Assembly: GCA_007135995.1 (NCBI GenBank)
Contig: SLHU01000013.1
Coordinates: forward strand, 1-10,361
Reading direction: 5' to 3'
Length of the DNA: 10,361 bases
Origin: Clostridiales bacterium
GTDB taxonomy: Bacteria; Bacillota; Clostridia; Saccharofermentanales; UBA5734
The position numbers and the translations under genes were made by a program. The notes beneath the pieces were generated by a model. The model saw only the letters and a list, made by a program, of their open reading frames with translations. It searched no databases and had not been told where the DNA came from. Positions 1 to 6,231 of this stretch are shown piece after piece; positions within the stretch are counted from its first letter, which is position 1, and each line of letters begins with the position of its first letter.

Positions 1-2
1 AA

Positions 3-1157
3 ACAATTGTTGATCCATTTGTTGGCCGCATATCATATTTCAGAGTATATTCAGGTACACTCCATGCAAATTCAACGGTCTATAATCCCACCCAGGAAAA
101 AGATGAGCGTATTGCATCCGTTTATGTTATGCGCGGCAAAAAACAGGTATCAGTTGATAAAATCGAAGCTGGGGATATTGGTGCTGTAACAAAACTGGTG
201 TTGACAACGACCAATGATACACTGTGTGAAAAAACCAGACCGCTGATTCTGCCAAAGATCAAGTTCCCGGTTCCTTGTCTCTCCATGTCGATCCGCCCCG
301 AGAAAAAAGGTGAAGAAGACAAGATTATGCAGGGGCTGAATAAGCTCAAAGATGAAGATCTGGTTTTTTCTATTGTGAATGACGCAGAAACACACCAGAT
401 GATTTTATCAGGTCTGGGTGAACAACAGCTTGACGTGCTGCGCAGTAAACTGAAAAACAAGTATAATGTGGATGCGATTCTTGAGGAAGCCAGAGTACCT
501 TATCGCGAGACAATCAAGAAAAAAGTCAGAGTGCAGGGCAAACACAAAAAACAATCTGGCGGCCATGGTCAATATGGTGATGTCTGGGTTGAATTTGAAC
601 CAGGCGATGGGGAAGGGCTGACCTTCGAACAGAAGATTTTTGGCGGCTCTGTGCCGAAGTCCTTCCATCCTGCTGTAGAAAAAGGACTGCAGGACGCAAT
701 AAATGAAGGCGTATTGGCTGGATATCCGGTCGTTAACTTGAAGGCAACGTTGGTTGACGGGTCTTACCATGATGTAGACTCGTCAGAAATGGCTTTCCGG
801 CTCGCTGCCAGACTTGCATACAGAAATGGACTGCCGCAGGCTGCACCTGTTCTTCTGGAACCTATCAGCTCAGTGCATATTCATATTCCGGATGAGTATC
901 TGGGTGATGTGATGGGCGATCTGAATAAACGCCGCGGCAGGATAATGGGTATTAACCCTGATAGTGATGGCCAGATTGTATCCGCTGAAGTTCCCAGTTC
1001 AGAAATGACGCGGTATGCTACCGACTTGAAATCAATGACACAGGGTCGCGGCTGGTACACAATTGAGTTTGCACGCTATGAGCAGGCACCTCAGGTTATA
1101 TCAGATAAAGTGATTGCAGACGCCAAGGCTCGTACGGAAGAGCAATCGGATAGCTGA
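3..1157 (+). CDS. Elongation factor G-like GTPase (EF-G paralogue), C-terminal part; 5' end outside window
   Basis: The frame is open from the left edge and ends with TGA at 1155-1157, giving 384 residues of a protein that is normally near 690. The GTPase domain is missing because it lies outside the window, not because the gene is broken. The visible part starts in domain II (DPFVGRISYFRVYSG) and continues through domain III (SMSIRPEKKGEEDK, then LSGLGEQQLDV). Domain IV follows (SGGHGQYGDVWVEFEP, then GSYHDVDSSEMAF), and domain V carries GDVMGDLNKRRGRIMG and FARYEQAP. The histidine of the YHDVDSSE motif (codon 768-770) matches the domain IV tip residue important for translocation in canonical EF-G, so the protein looks functional as a ribosomal translocase. 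I cannot tell from this part whether it is the housekeeping FusA or a second paralogue. No tufA or rpsL/rpsG follows, which favours a paralogue. The next gene is separated by a terminator, so this is a transcription-unit end. Confidence 0.93.
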   Translation, partial: TIVDPFVGRISYFRVYSGTLHANSTVYNPTQEKDERIASVYVMRGKKQVSVDKIEAGDIGAVTKLVLTTTNDTLCEKTRPLILPKIKFPVPCLSMSIRPEKKGEEDKIMQGLNKLKDEDLVFSIVNDAETHQMILSGLGEQQLDVLRSKLKNKYNVDAILEEARVPYRETIKKKVRVQGKHKKQSGGHGQYGDVWVEFEPGDGEGLTFEQKIFGGSVPKSFHPAVEKGLQDAINEGVLAGYPVVNLKATLVDGSYHDVDSSEMAFRLAARLAYRNGLPQAAPVLLEPISSVHIHIPDEYLGDVMGDLNKRRGRIMGINPDSDGQIVSAEVPSSEMTRYATDLKSMTQGRGWYTIEFARYEQAPQVISDKVIADAKARTEEQSDS

Positions 1158-1308
1158 CAAACTGGTTTTTCTGGCATGATGCGGCCTGGCTGCAGAGCAG
1201 AGGTAAGACAAGCAGATGCATGACTGCATACAGGTCAATTGTCTGATAACTGCAAACGATTTATTTGTCTGATAAAAGATTAACTGATGAAGCATCTTAT
1301 TATGTGAT

Positions 1309-1337
1309 AAAGGCTTGCCGCCAGGCAAGCCTTTTTT
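1309..1337 (+). terminator. Intrinsic terminator after the EF-G-like gene
   Basis: A perfect 11-bp inverted repeat (1309-1319 with 1324-1334) with a 4-base GCCA loop runs into six T residues (1332-1337). It lies about 150 bp after the EF-G stop and about 155 bp before the photolyase start. It is the natural end of the EF-G transcript and insulates the photolyase gene. It is the only hairpin in the window with a proper U-tract. Confidence 0.9.
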
Positions 1338-1398
1338 ACATCTTTATATTTTTGTAATAGTTCAAAACTCTAAAATGTGATAGATTAAAAGCAGGGTA

Positions 1399-1428
1399 TT
1401 GAATAATGAAGATGAAAGACGTTATATA
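1399..1428 (+). promoter_or_regulatory. Candidate sigma-A promoter for the photolyase gene
   Basis: TTGAAT (1399-1404) and TATATA (1423-1428) are separated by 18 bp. Each box matches its consensus at four of six bases. The predicted transcript would start near 1435 and leave a leader of about 60 bases before the ATG at 1494. The match is moderate and the surrounding DNA is AT-rich, so chance is possible. Confidence 0.35.
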
Positions 1429-1493
1429 TGCTGATAAAGCCGGCCGCTTTTTACTAAGCCCGCATGTTTGAACTGATAACAGGAGAAACTTTG

Positions 1494-2921
1494 ATGGAAG
1501 ACAGACAAAGGTGCCTGAACGGCAGAGCGATCACCCAATCAGGCCCTGTCATCTGCTGGATCAGCCGAGATTTACGTGCCGATGATCACTGGGGCCTGAT
1601 TGCTGCCCAGCAGACTGCCATCGATATGAAACAGCCGCTGATCATCGTTTTCTGCTGCCAGAAAAATATTGTGAGTGCAAGTGATTCACAATTCGCGTTT
1701 ATGCTGCGCGGGCTGAAAGAAACAACAACCCTATTGGCAGCGTATCATATAAAGACTTTGTTTTTTCAAGGCAGCCCGAATGATATTTTGCCTGAGCTTT
1801 GCACGCTGTTAAGTGCTTCGGCGGTGTACTGTGATTTTTCGCCGCTTCGGCAGGCCAGAGCGGCACGCTGCGATATTGCGCAGGCCTTATCAGTTCCTCT
1901 TTATGAAGTTGACAGCCATAATATAATACCGTGCTGGCTGGCTTCCGGGAAACAGGCATATGCGGCATACACTTTTCGTCCGGCAGTCAACAGGCAGCTG
2001 GAGGCATGGCTGCAGCCGTATCCTGACATGAAGAAACATCCTTTTGAACTTGATTCGCATATGCTGGCATCTGTTCAAAACAGTGGTTTGCCTTTTATTA
2101 AGTTAGAAGCGCTGATACAAGAAAATAAAGCGCCCGGGGTACTACCCGAACCCGGCTGCCAGGCAGCTTTCATGCAATTAAAAACGTTTCTGGATTTTCG
2201 ATTGGCGAATTATCATCGAAGGAATGACCCCAATGAGTCGGCCTGTTCAGGGTTGTCACCATGGCTTCATTTTGGCTTTATTTCTGCACAGCGAGCAGCA
2301 CTTGAAGCCCGAAAGGCTTATCAGAGCCTGGCAACAGATTTGCCATCAGATGCTGAAAAAAACCGCCAGGTACCGCTTTCTCAATTTAAAGAGAATCTCG
2401 ACCAGTTCCTTGAAGAACTAATTGTCAGGAAAGAATTATCTGACAACTACTGTTTTTACAATCAGAATTACGATAATCTGAAAAATATACCAGACTGGGC
2501 CGTGAATACATTAAGGCTGCATCAGCAGGACCCAAGACCCCGCGTCTTTTCAAAACAGCAGCTGGAGGGCGGTGAAACGGAAGATCCATTATGGAACGCT
2601 GCGCAAAAAACACTGGTTAAAACGGGTTATATGCACGGTTATCTGCGCATGTACTGGGCGAAAAAAATCCTTGAGTGGACAATAGATCCTGACAGTGCAA
2701 TCAGCATCGCGGTTGATTTCAATGACCGCTATGCACTGGACGGGCATGATCCGAATGGCTATACGGGGATTGCATGGTCTATAGGAGGTGTCCACGACAG
2801 AGCATGGTCTGAACGGCCCGTGTTTGGTAAAATCAGATATATGTCATACAATGGCTGCCGCAGGAAATTTGACGTTGATCTTGCGATTGAAACAATGAAG
2901 CCAGACTGGATCAAGGGATAA
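1494..2921 (+). CDS. phr: Deoxyribodipyrimidine photolyase, class II (CPD photolyase)
   Basis: A flavoenzyme that uses blue/near-UV light to split cyclobutane pyrimidine dimers in DNA, acting in the cytoplasm on the chromosome. The 475-residue product has the class II signature throughout. The N-terminal antenna (alpha/beta) domain opens with WISRDLRADDHWGLIAAQ (about residues 22-39). The helical FAD domain carries LSPWLHFGFISAQ (254-266), MHGYLRMYWAKKILEW (380-395), NDRYALDGHDPNGY (410-423), WSIGGVHD (428-435) and ERPVFGKIRYM (440-450). This pattern separates it from class I photolyases and cryptochromes. Length is normal for the class and no motif is broken. ATG 1494 was chosen because AGGAG (1481-1485) stands 8 bp upstream. 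An in-frame ATG at 1464 has no ribosome binding site. It is the first of three same-strand genes; the next gene starts 103 bp downstream after a small tandem repeat. Confidence 0.96.
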   Translation: MEDRQRCLNGRAITQSGPVICWISRDLRADDHWGLIAAQQTAIDMKQPLIIVFCCQKNIVSASDSQFAFMLRGLKETTTLLAAYHIKTLFFQGSPNDILPELCTLLSASAVYCDFSPLRQARAARCDIAQALSVPLYEVDSHNIIPCWLASGKQAYAAYTFRPAVNRQLEAWLQPYPDMKKHPFELDSHMLASVQNSGLPFIKLEALIQENKAPGVLPEPGCQAAFMQLKTFLDFRLANYHRRNDPNESACSGLSPWLHFGFISAQRAALEARKAYQSLATDLPSDAEKNRQVPLSQFKENLDQFLEELIVRKELSDNYCFYNQNYDNLKNIPDWAVNTLRLHQQDPRPRVFSKQQLEGGETEDPLWNAAQKTLVKTGYMHGYLRMYWAKKILEWTIDPDSAISIAVDFNDRYALDGHDPNGYTGIAWSIGGVHDRAWSERPVFGKIRYMSYNGCRRKFDVDLAIETMKPDWIKG

Positions 2922-2922
2922 G

Positions 2923-2970
2923 CCTTACATTTGCCATACGCCTTGTATTTACCATACACCTTACATTTGC
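2923..2970. repeat. 18-bp tandem repeat, about 2.7 copies, after the photolyase stop
   Basis: Unit 1 (2923-2940, CCTTACATTTGCCATACG), unit 2 (2941-2958, four mismatches to unit 1) and a 12-base partial third unit (2959-2970, identical to the start of unit 1) lie head to tail two bases after the photolyase TAA. The array occupies about half of the 103-bp gap to the next gene. It has no dyad symmetry, so it is not a terminator. It could be replication slippage debris or a repeated protein-binding site. Confidence 0.8.
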
Positions 2971-3024
2971 TGAGATTGCTTAACTGATCGCATCACACTC
3001 ATTACAAAAAGGAGAGATGACAAG

Positions 3025-4053
3025 ATGGATAAATCACCTGTTATTATCAATGACAAACCGATGATAGGGATCAGTGCCTGTTGTATGGGCTGCCCTGTGA
3101 GGTACAATGCCCGCTCATATGATATGTTAAAGCATATCGGGCGTGAAAAAGGAGACTTCAGATGGGTGCCTGTCTGTCCTGAGTGTCTGGCCGGGCTGGG
3201 AGTGATGCGCGATCCGATCCACATTGCCGGCGAAAACGGCACAGCAGTATGGCAGGGAACAGCGAAAGTCAAAAGCCGTGGCGGCCGCGATGTCACTGAT
3301 CAGATGATAGCAGGGGCCAAAGCCGCTGAAGACAATTTGAAGAGAGCCGGTGTAAAAGCTTTTGTCTATATGGACGGCAGCCCTTCGTGCGGCGTGTATC
3401 GAACCACATTGCGAAAACAGAGCCGCGGCCGGCCGCCCGGTGTTTTCGGTTCGCTGCTTGACCAGGGCGGATATTTTCTGATTCCTGCACTTGATCTGCA
3501 AAGCCCTGTAAAATGGTGGGACTGGAGACGCAGATTACTGGCCTATTTATGGCTGCAGGATGTGCTGCTGAGTTCACGAAAGGATGTATATGACGTTTGG
3601 TATCGCTTGAAATTCATCTGTCAGGAAATAGATGATCACTGGGCACGCCAGAATGGACGTATGTTGGCGAATCTGGATAAACAGGCAGGCACAGAAGTGT
3701 TCGAACAGTTCAGGCGGGAAACTGCCAATCTGCTGAGAAAACCGAGCACAACACCGAAAATCAAAGGAAGCCTGCTGAAGAATTATGCGCATTATCGCAA
3801 AAAAACGGGACAGACAGTACCAGATATTCAGGCTCCTGATGCCAGAAGGAATGTGACATCGATGGCACGTGAGCTGATGATTATGGAACGTGCTTCTGCT
3901 GAAGCGGGTTATTTTGTGGGTACAGCACCTGTATTATACTCAGGTAAGCTGCCGAAACAAGCTGAAAAGAAAATTGATTTGATTGAAAAAGCCGCAAAAC
4001 GCGATCAGCTGAATGCTGCAGATTCAGATCCTGAAGATCACGTCGTTCTATAG
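3025..4053 (+). CDS. DUF523/TudS-type desulfurase-like protein with unrecognised C-terminal extension
   Basis: Residues 1 to about 157 belong to the DUF523 family, whose characterised member TudS removes sulfur from 2-thiouracil using a [4Fe-4S] cluster held by three conserved cysteines. The family motifs are ISACCMGCPVRYN (16-28), VCPECLAGLGVMRDP (50-64), GGRDVT (86-91) and DGSPSCGV (117-124). The likely cluster ligands are C19 (or C20), C51 (or C54) and C122. Extra cysteines next to two of these sites (C20, C23, C54) are seen directly; their role is unknown. Residues 160-342 are an extension I do not recognise. It starts tryptophan- and arginine-rich (WWDWRRR, 164-170), looks helical and charged, and lacks the DUF1722 (YbgA) pattern often fused to DUF523. 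The start is supported by GGAG at 3011-3014, 10 bp upstream. The gene follows the photolyase by 103 bp, so co-transcription is possible. Desulfuration of a nucleobase is the family role; the substrate here is unknown. Confidence 0.85.
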   Translation: MDKSPVIINDKPMIGISACCMGCPVRYNARSYDMLKHIGREKGDFRWVPVCPECLAGLGVMRDPIHIAGENGTAVWQGTAKVKSRGGRDVTDQMIAGAKAAEDNLKRAGVKAFVYMDGSPSCGVYRTTLRKQSRGRPPGVFGSLLDQGGYFLIPALDLQSPVKWWDWRRRLLAYLWLQDVLLSSRKDVYDVWYRLKFICQEIDDHWARQNGRMLANLDKQAGTEVFEQFRRETANLLRKPSTTPKIKGSLLKNYAHYRKKTGQTVPDIQAPDARRNVTSMARELMIMERASAEAGYFVGTAPVLYSGKLPKQAEKKIDLIEKAAKRDQLNAADSDPEDHVVL

Positions 4054-4067
4054 ACACTGTAAATGTT

Positions 4068-4162
4068 GCATGGCGGGCAATCACAGGGTGTCCGGCATAT
4101 GCATCGCCGTCGTCATGCATGGATGAACGCTGCAGAAATCCATATGATCCTCGCCCGCATGC
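4068..4162. other. Structured spacer upstream of the carotenoid desaturase
   Basis: The spacer between the DUF523 stop and the desaturase holds nested imperfect inverted repeats. The outer pair is GCATGGCGGGC (4068-4078) with GCCCGCATGC (4153-4162), ten pairs with one bulged G. Inside it, TCATGCATGGAT and ATCCATATGA can pair over about ten bases with a two-base bulge. This could be a folded RNA leader, but I cannot match it to a known riboswitch class and the pairing is imperfect. The T-run at about 4175-4180 is too far from the stem for an ordinary terminator. Confidence 0.3.
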
Positions 4163-4238
4163 TGCCATTTCCACAGGTTCTTTTTTATCTGACAGATGCT
4201 TGTAACCATGCGGCAGTACTATTATGAGGAGGTATGAC

Positions 4239-5750
4239 ATGGGAAAAAAAGTAACTGTAATTGGCGCTGGTGTCAGTGGTCTTGCTGCAGCGGTCAGGCT
4301 GCAGCATCAGGGATATGATGTCGAAATATTCGAAAAACAGTCTAGTATAGGCGGGCGGATGGGCATTACAGAGATGGACGGGTTCAGATTCGATCTGGGA
4401 CCAACTATTTTAATGACCCCGCAGATATACCGGCAGGTGTTCAGTGACTGCGGTGTCAATCCGGATGACTACCTGGACATGCAGCGGCTCGACCCAATTT
4501 ATAAGGTGTATTTTTCCGATGGTACATGTCATGAAGTATCATCGGAGCTTAGTAAACTGGTGCCGGAACTGGAAAAGATGAGTCTGTCTGAAACACAAGG
4601 CTATCTGAAGTATCTTGAAGACACGTATAAAAGATATATGATTGCCAGGAATAGTTTTATCGAACGGACTTTTCGCAAAGCAAGCGATTTTTATAATCCC
4701 GCTACATTGGCTGACGCGATCCGGCTTCGATCATTCAATAATGCCTATGCGTCCATCAGTCAATTTGTTAAAGATAAAAAGCTTCGCGAACTGCTGAGCT
4801 TCCAGACTTTGTATGTTGGTATGTCTCCATTTAACGGACCATCAATCTACACAATTATTCCCATGATTGAGCTGATCTATGGCGTCTGGTTTTTAAAAGG
4901 CGGCATGTATGCCATGGCTGAAGCCATGGGCAGGCTTTTCCGGGAAAGAGGGGGTGTAATCCACCTTGATTCACCGGTGGAAAGCATTCATTTTGAAGGC
5001 AGGAAAGCGGATGGTGTTATCATCAGCCAAAAACACATAAAAGCTGACCATGTCCTTTGTTCAGCTGACTTTCCATACGCTATGAAGGAATTGCTGCCTG
5101 GAAATTTCAGGCAGGCTAAATACAAACCTGCCAAAGTCGATCAGTTAGGCTATTCATGTTCATGTGACCTGTTTTATATCGGGCTTGATAAAAAGGACTT
5201 TCCCGGATTAAATGTTCACAGCCTGGTTATTTCAGCTGATTTTGATGGGAATATTAGTGATATATTTGCCGGACGGTTTCCTGACGACCCGTCTATTCAT
5301 GTGTACGCACCCGCATTACTGGATGAAAGCCTTGCACCTGACGGACAGCTTGGTCTTTATGTCCTGACACCAGTGCCAAATCTCAAAGAAGGCGTCATCG
5401 ACTGGCATGATAAATCATTCAGAGATATGTCAAGACGGGTGGTTTTTGAAAGAATCAGACGCATTCACGGACTTGAAGATTTTGAACAGCATATTGTCTG
5501 CGAAAAACGCTATATGCCAGGTGATTTAAAATCCGACTTCAATGCTCTTTATGGCGCAGCGTTTGGACTCAAGCCAACTTTAAAACAGAGTAATTACTGG
5601 CGGCCACAGCCAAAAGCCACCCGTTATGAGCAGCTTTACTTTACCGGCAGCAGTGTCCATCCCGGTGCCGGCGTGCCCATTGTCCTGACTTCAGCGAAGC
5701 TGGCGGTTAGTGAAATTCTAAAGGATGACAAGGGCGAAGCCGGCAGTTAA
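4239..5750 (+). CDS. crtN: Phytoene/4,4'-diapophytoene desaturase family protein (CrtI/CrtN type)
   Basis: An FAD-dependent carotenoid desaturase (or a related oxidase) of 503 residues, the usual length. The FAD-binding dinucleotide fold is at the N-terminus: VIGAGVSGLAAA (7-18), acidic E32 at the end of strand 2, GGRMG (38-42) and FDLGPT (51-56). A middle segment has FLKGGMYAMAEAM, and the C-terminal signature is GSSVHPGAGVPIVLTSAKL (470-488). Such enzymes act at the membrane on C30 or C40 polyenes, inserting conjugated double bonds. The motifs fit the Firmicute CrtN branch, but CrtI and the CrtP/CrtNb oxidase are close relatives. No synthase (crtM/crtB) is in the window, so substrate and end product cannot be fixed. 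ATG 4239 is chosen because GGAGG (4228-4232) sits 6 bp upstream. An ATG at 4224 overlaps that site and is rejected. The last codons and the stop lie in a 40-bp tandem duplication that changed the C-terminus. Confidence 0.9.
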   Translation: MGKKVTVIGAGVSGLAAAVRLQHQGYDVEIFEKQSSIGGRMGITEMDGFRFDLGPTILMTPQIYRQVFSDCGVNPDDYLDMQRLDPIYKVYFSDGTCHEVSSELSKLVPELEKMSLSETQGYLKYLEDTYKRYMIARNSFIERTFRKASDFYNPATLADAIRLRSFNNAYASISQFVKDKKLRELLSFQTLYVGMSPFNGPSIYTIIPMIELIYGVWFLKGGMYAMAEAMGRLFRERGGVIHLDSPVESIHFEGRKADGVIISQKHIKADHVLCSADFPYAMKELLPGNFRQAKYKPAKVDQLGYSCSCDLFYIGLDKKDFPGLNVHSLVISADFDGNISDIFAGRFPDDPSIHVYAPALLDESLAPDGQLGLYVLTPVPNLKEGVIDWHDKSFRDMSRRVVFERIRRIHGLEDFEQHIVCEKRYMPGDLKSDFNALYGAAFGLKPTLKQSNYWRPQPKATRYEQLYFTGSSVHPGAGVPIVLTSAKLAVSEILKDDKGEAGS

Positions 5751-5773
5751 TGAAATTCTAGAGAATGACAAGG
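5694..5773. repeat. 40-bp tandem duplication spanning the desaturase stop codon
   Basis: Unit 1 (5694-5733) and unit 2 (5734-5773) align over 40 bases with five substitutions (5701/5741, 5705/5745, 5710/5750, 5721/5761, 5724/5764), all of them transitions. Because 40 is not a multiple of three, the second copy is read in a new frame. The desaturase therefore ends at TAA 5748-5750 inside unit 2. Removing one unit in silico gives an ending KDDKDH with TGA at 5779-5781. Confidence 0.9.
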
Positions 5774-5795
5774 ATCATTGATCTGCATGCGAAGC

Positions 5796-5838
5796 ATGAA
5801 CCAGAACAGCATGCAGACTTGCTGCTGTTCTGGTTCAT
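5796..5838. terminator. Perfect 15-bp hairpin between convergent genes; possible bidirectional terminator without U-tract
   Basis: ATGAACCAGAACAGC (5796-5810) is the exact reverse complement of 5824-5838, with a 13-base loop that allows one more A-T pair. It sits between the desaturase stop (plus strand) and the mutarotase stop (minus strand), where a shared terminator would be expected. Neither side has a T-run, so termination is unproven; mRNA 3'-end protection is an alternative. A second stem, CTGCATGC (5783-5790) with GCATGCAG (5809-5816), overlaps the left arm and would compete with it. Confidence 0.55.
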
Positions 5839-5885
5839 CAGTTGTCTGTCGTGTGGCGTTATTGATTGCTGCAGACAGGGCAGGC

Positions 5886-6209
5886 CTATGGATGATAAAA
5901 CATCTGTTTGAGCGGCGGGGTCACGCCTGTTTCCGGATCAAAATCCATGATCAGAATATCTTTCATGTAATCGTTCCATTTCTGGACGACGGCGCTTTCA
6001 GATTGAATACGTGTGGCTTTATCAATATCCTCACACTCGTAGTATCCAAAAAGATCCAGATCGGAAAGCCAGACAGAGTAATTATGAATTCCTGCCTGAT
6101 TCAAAACTTCAGTCATTTCCGGCCAGATTTCATCGTGCCGCTTTTTATAAATCGCTTCCGTACCGGGTTTGATCTTTGCATGCCATGCAAAACGTTGTTT
6201 TTCAGCCAT
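5886..6209 (-). CDS. rhaM: L-rhamnose mutarotase (RhaM/YiiL family)
   Basis: A small cytoplasmic enzyme interconverting the alpha and beta anomers of L-rhamnose, feeding the beta or alpha form required by transport and isomerase steps. The 107-residue product matches the family length (about 104) and its diagnostic blocks: WHAKIKPG near the N-terminus, Y(21)KKRH(25)DEIWPEM holding the tyrosine and histidine expected in the active site, then AGIHNYSVWL, DLFGYYE, KWNDYM and DPETG before the terminal MFYH. Two adjacent ATGs are possible (6212 and 6209). AGAGAGG at 6223-6217 is 7 bp from the second and only 4 bp from the first, so 6209 is preferred. The gene starts 22 bp after the stop of the XRE-domain gene (19 bp from ATG 6212) and has no promoter of its own that I can see, so it is probably co-transcribed. 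No rhamnose isomerase, kinase, aldolase or transporter is in the window, so its pathway context is missing. Confidence 0.93.
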   Translation of the reverse strand: MAEKQRFAWHAKIKPGTEAIYKKRHDEIWPEMTEVLNQAGIHNYSVWLSDLDLFGYYECEDIDKATRIQSESAVVQKWNDYMKDILIMDFDPETGVTPPLKQMFYHP

Positions 6210-6231
6210 CATGATACCTCTCTAATCTCAA

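Larger units (their letters stand above)
1158..1493. other. Intergenic region between EF-G-like gene and photolyase
   Basis: These 336 bases hold no convincing gene. The first 150 bases are the 3' untranslated tail of the EF-G-like gene. They contain an 11-base direct repeat, TTGTCTGATAA, at 1239-1249 and 1265-1275, exactly 26 bp apart. The terminator follows, and after it an AT-rich stretch with the candidate photolyase promoter. A weak hairpin with a short T-run (AAAGC at 1436-1440 with GCTTT at 1446-1450) lies in the predicted photolyase leader. It is too short to call an attenuator. Confidence 0.6.

Noticed and set aside
1394..1399. GGGTAT resembling a sigma-B -10 box upstream of the photolyase
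   Set aside because: No GTTTAA-like -35 element is found 12-15 bp upstream, so the general-stress promoter reading is not supported.
1436..1452. Small terminator-like hairpin in the photolyase leader
   Set aside because: The stem is only five pairs with a five-base loop; too weak to call an attenuator despite the T-run.
3502..4053. DUF1722 (YbgA) domain in the DUF523 protein
   Set aside because: It was expected from the photolyase context, but the extension lacks the histidine/lysine-rich DUF1722 pattern I know, so I did not assign it.
4224..4238. Upstream ATG for the carotenoid desaturase
   Set aside because: This ATG overlaps the GAGGAGG ribosome binding site that serves ATG 4239, and the extra five residues precede the FAD fold without a role.
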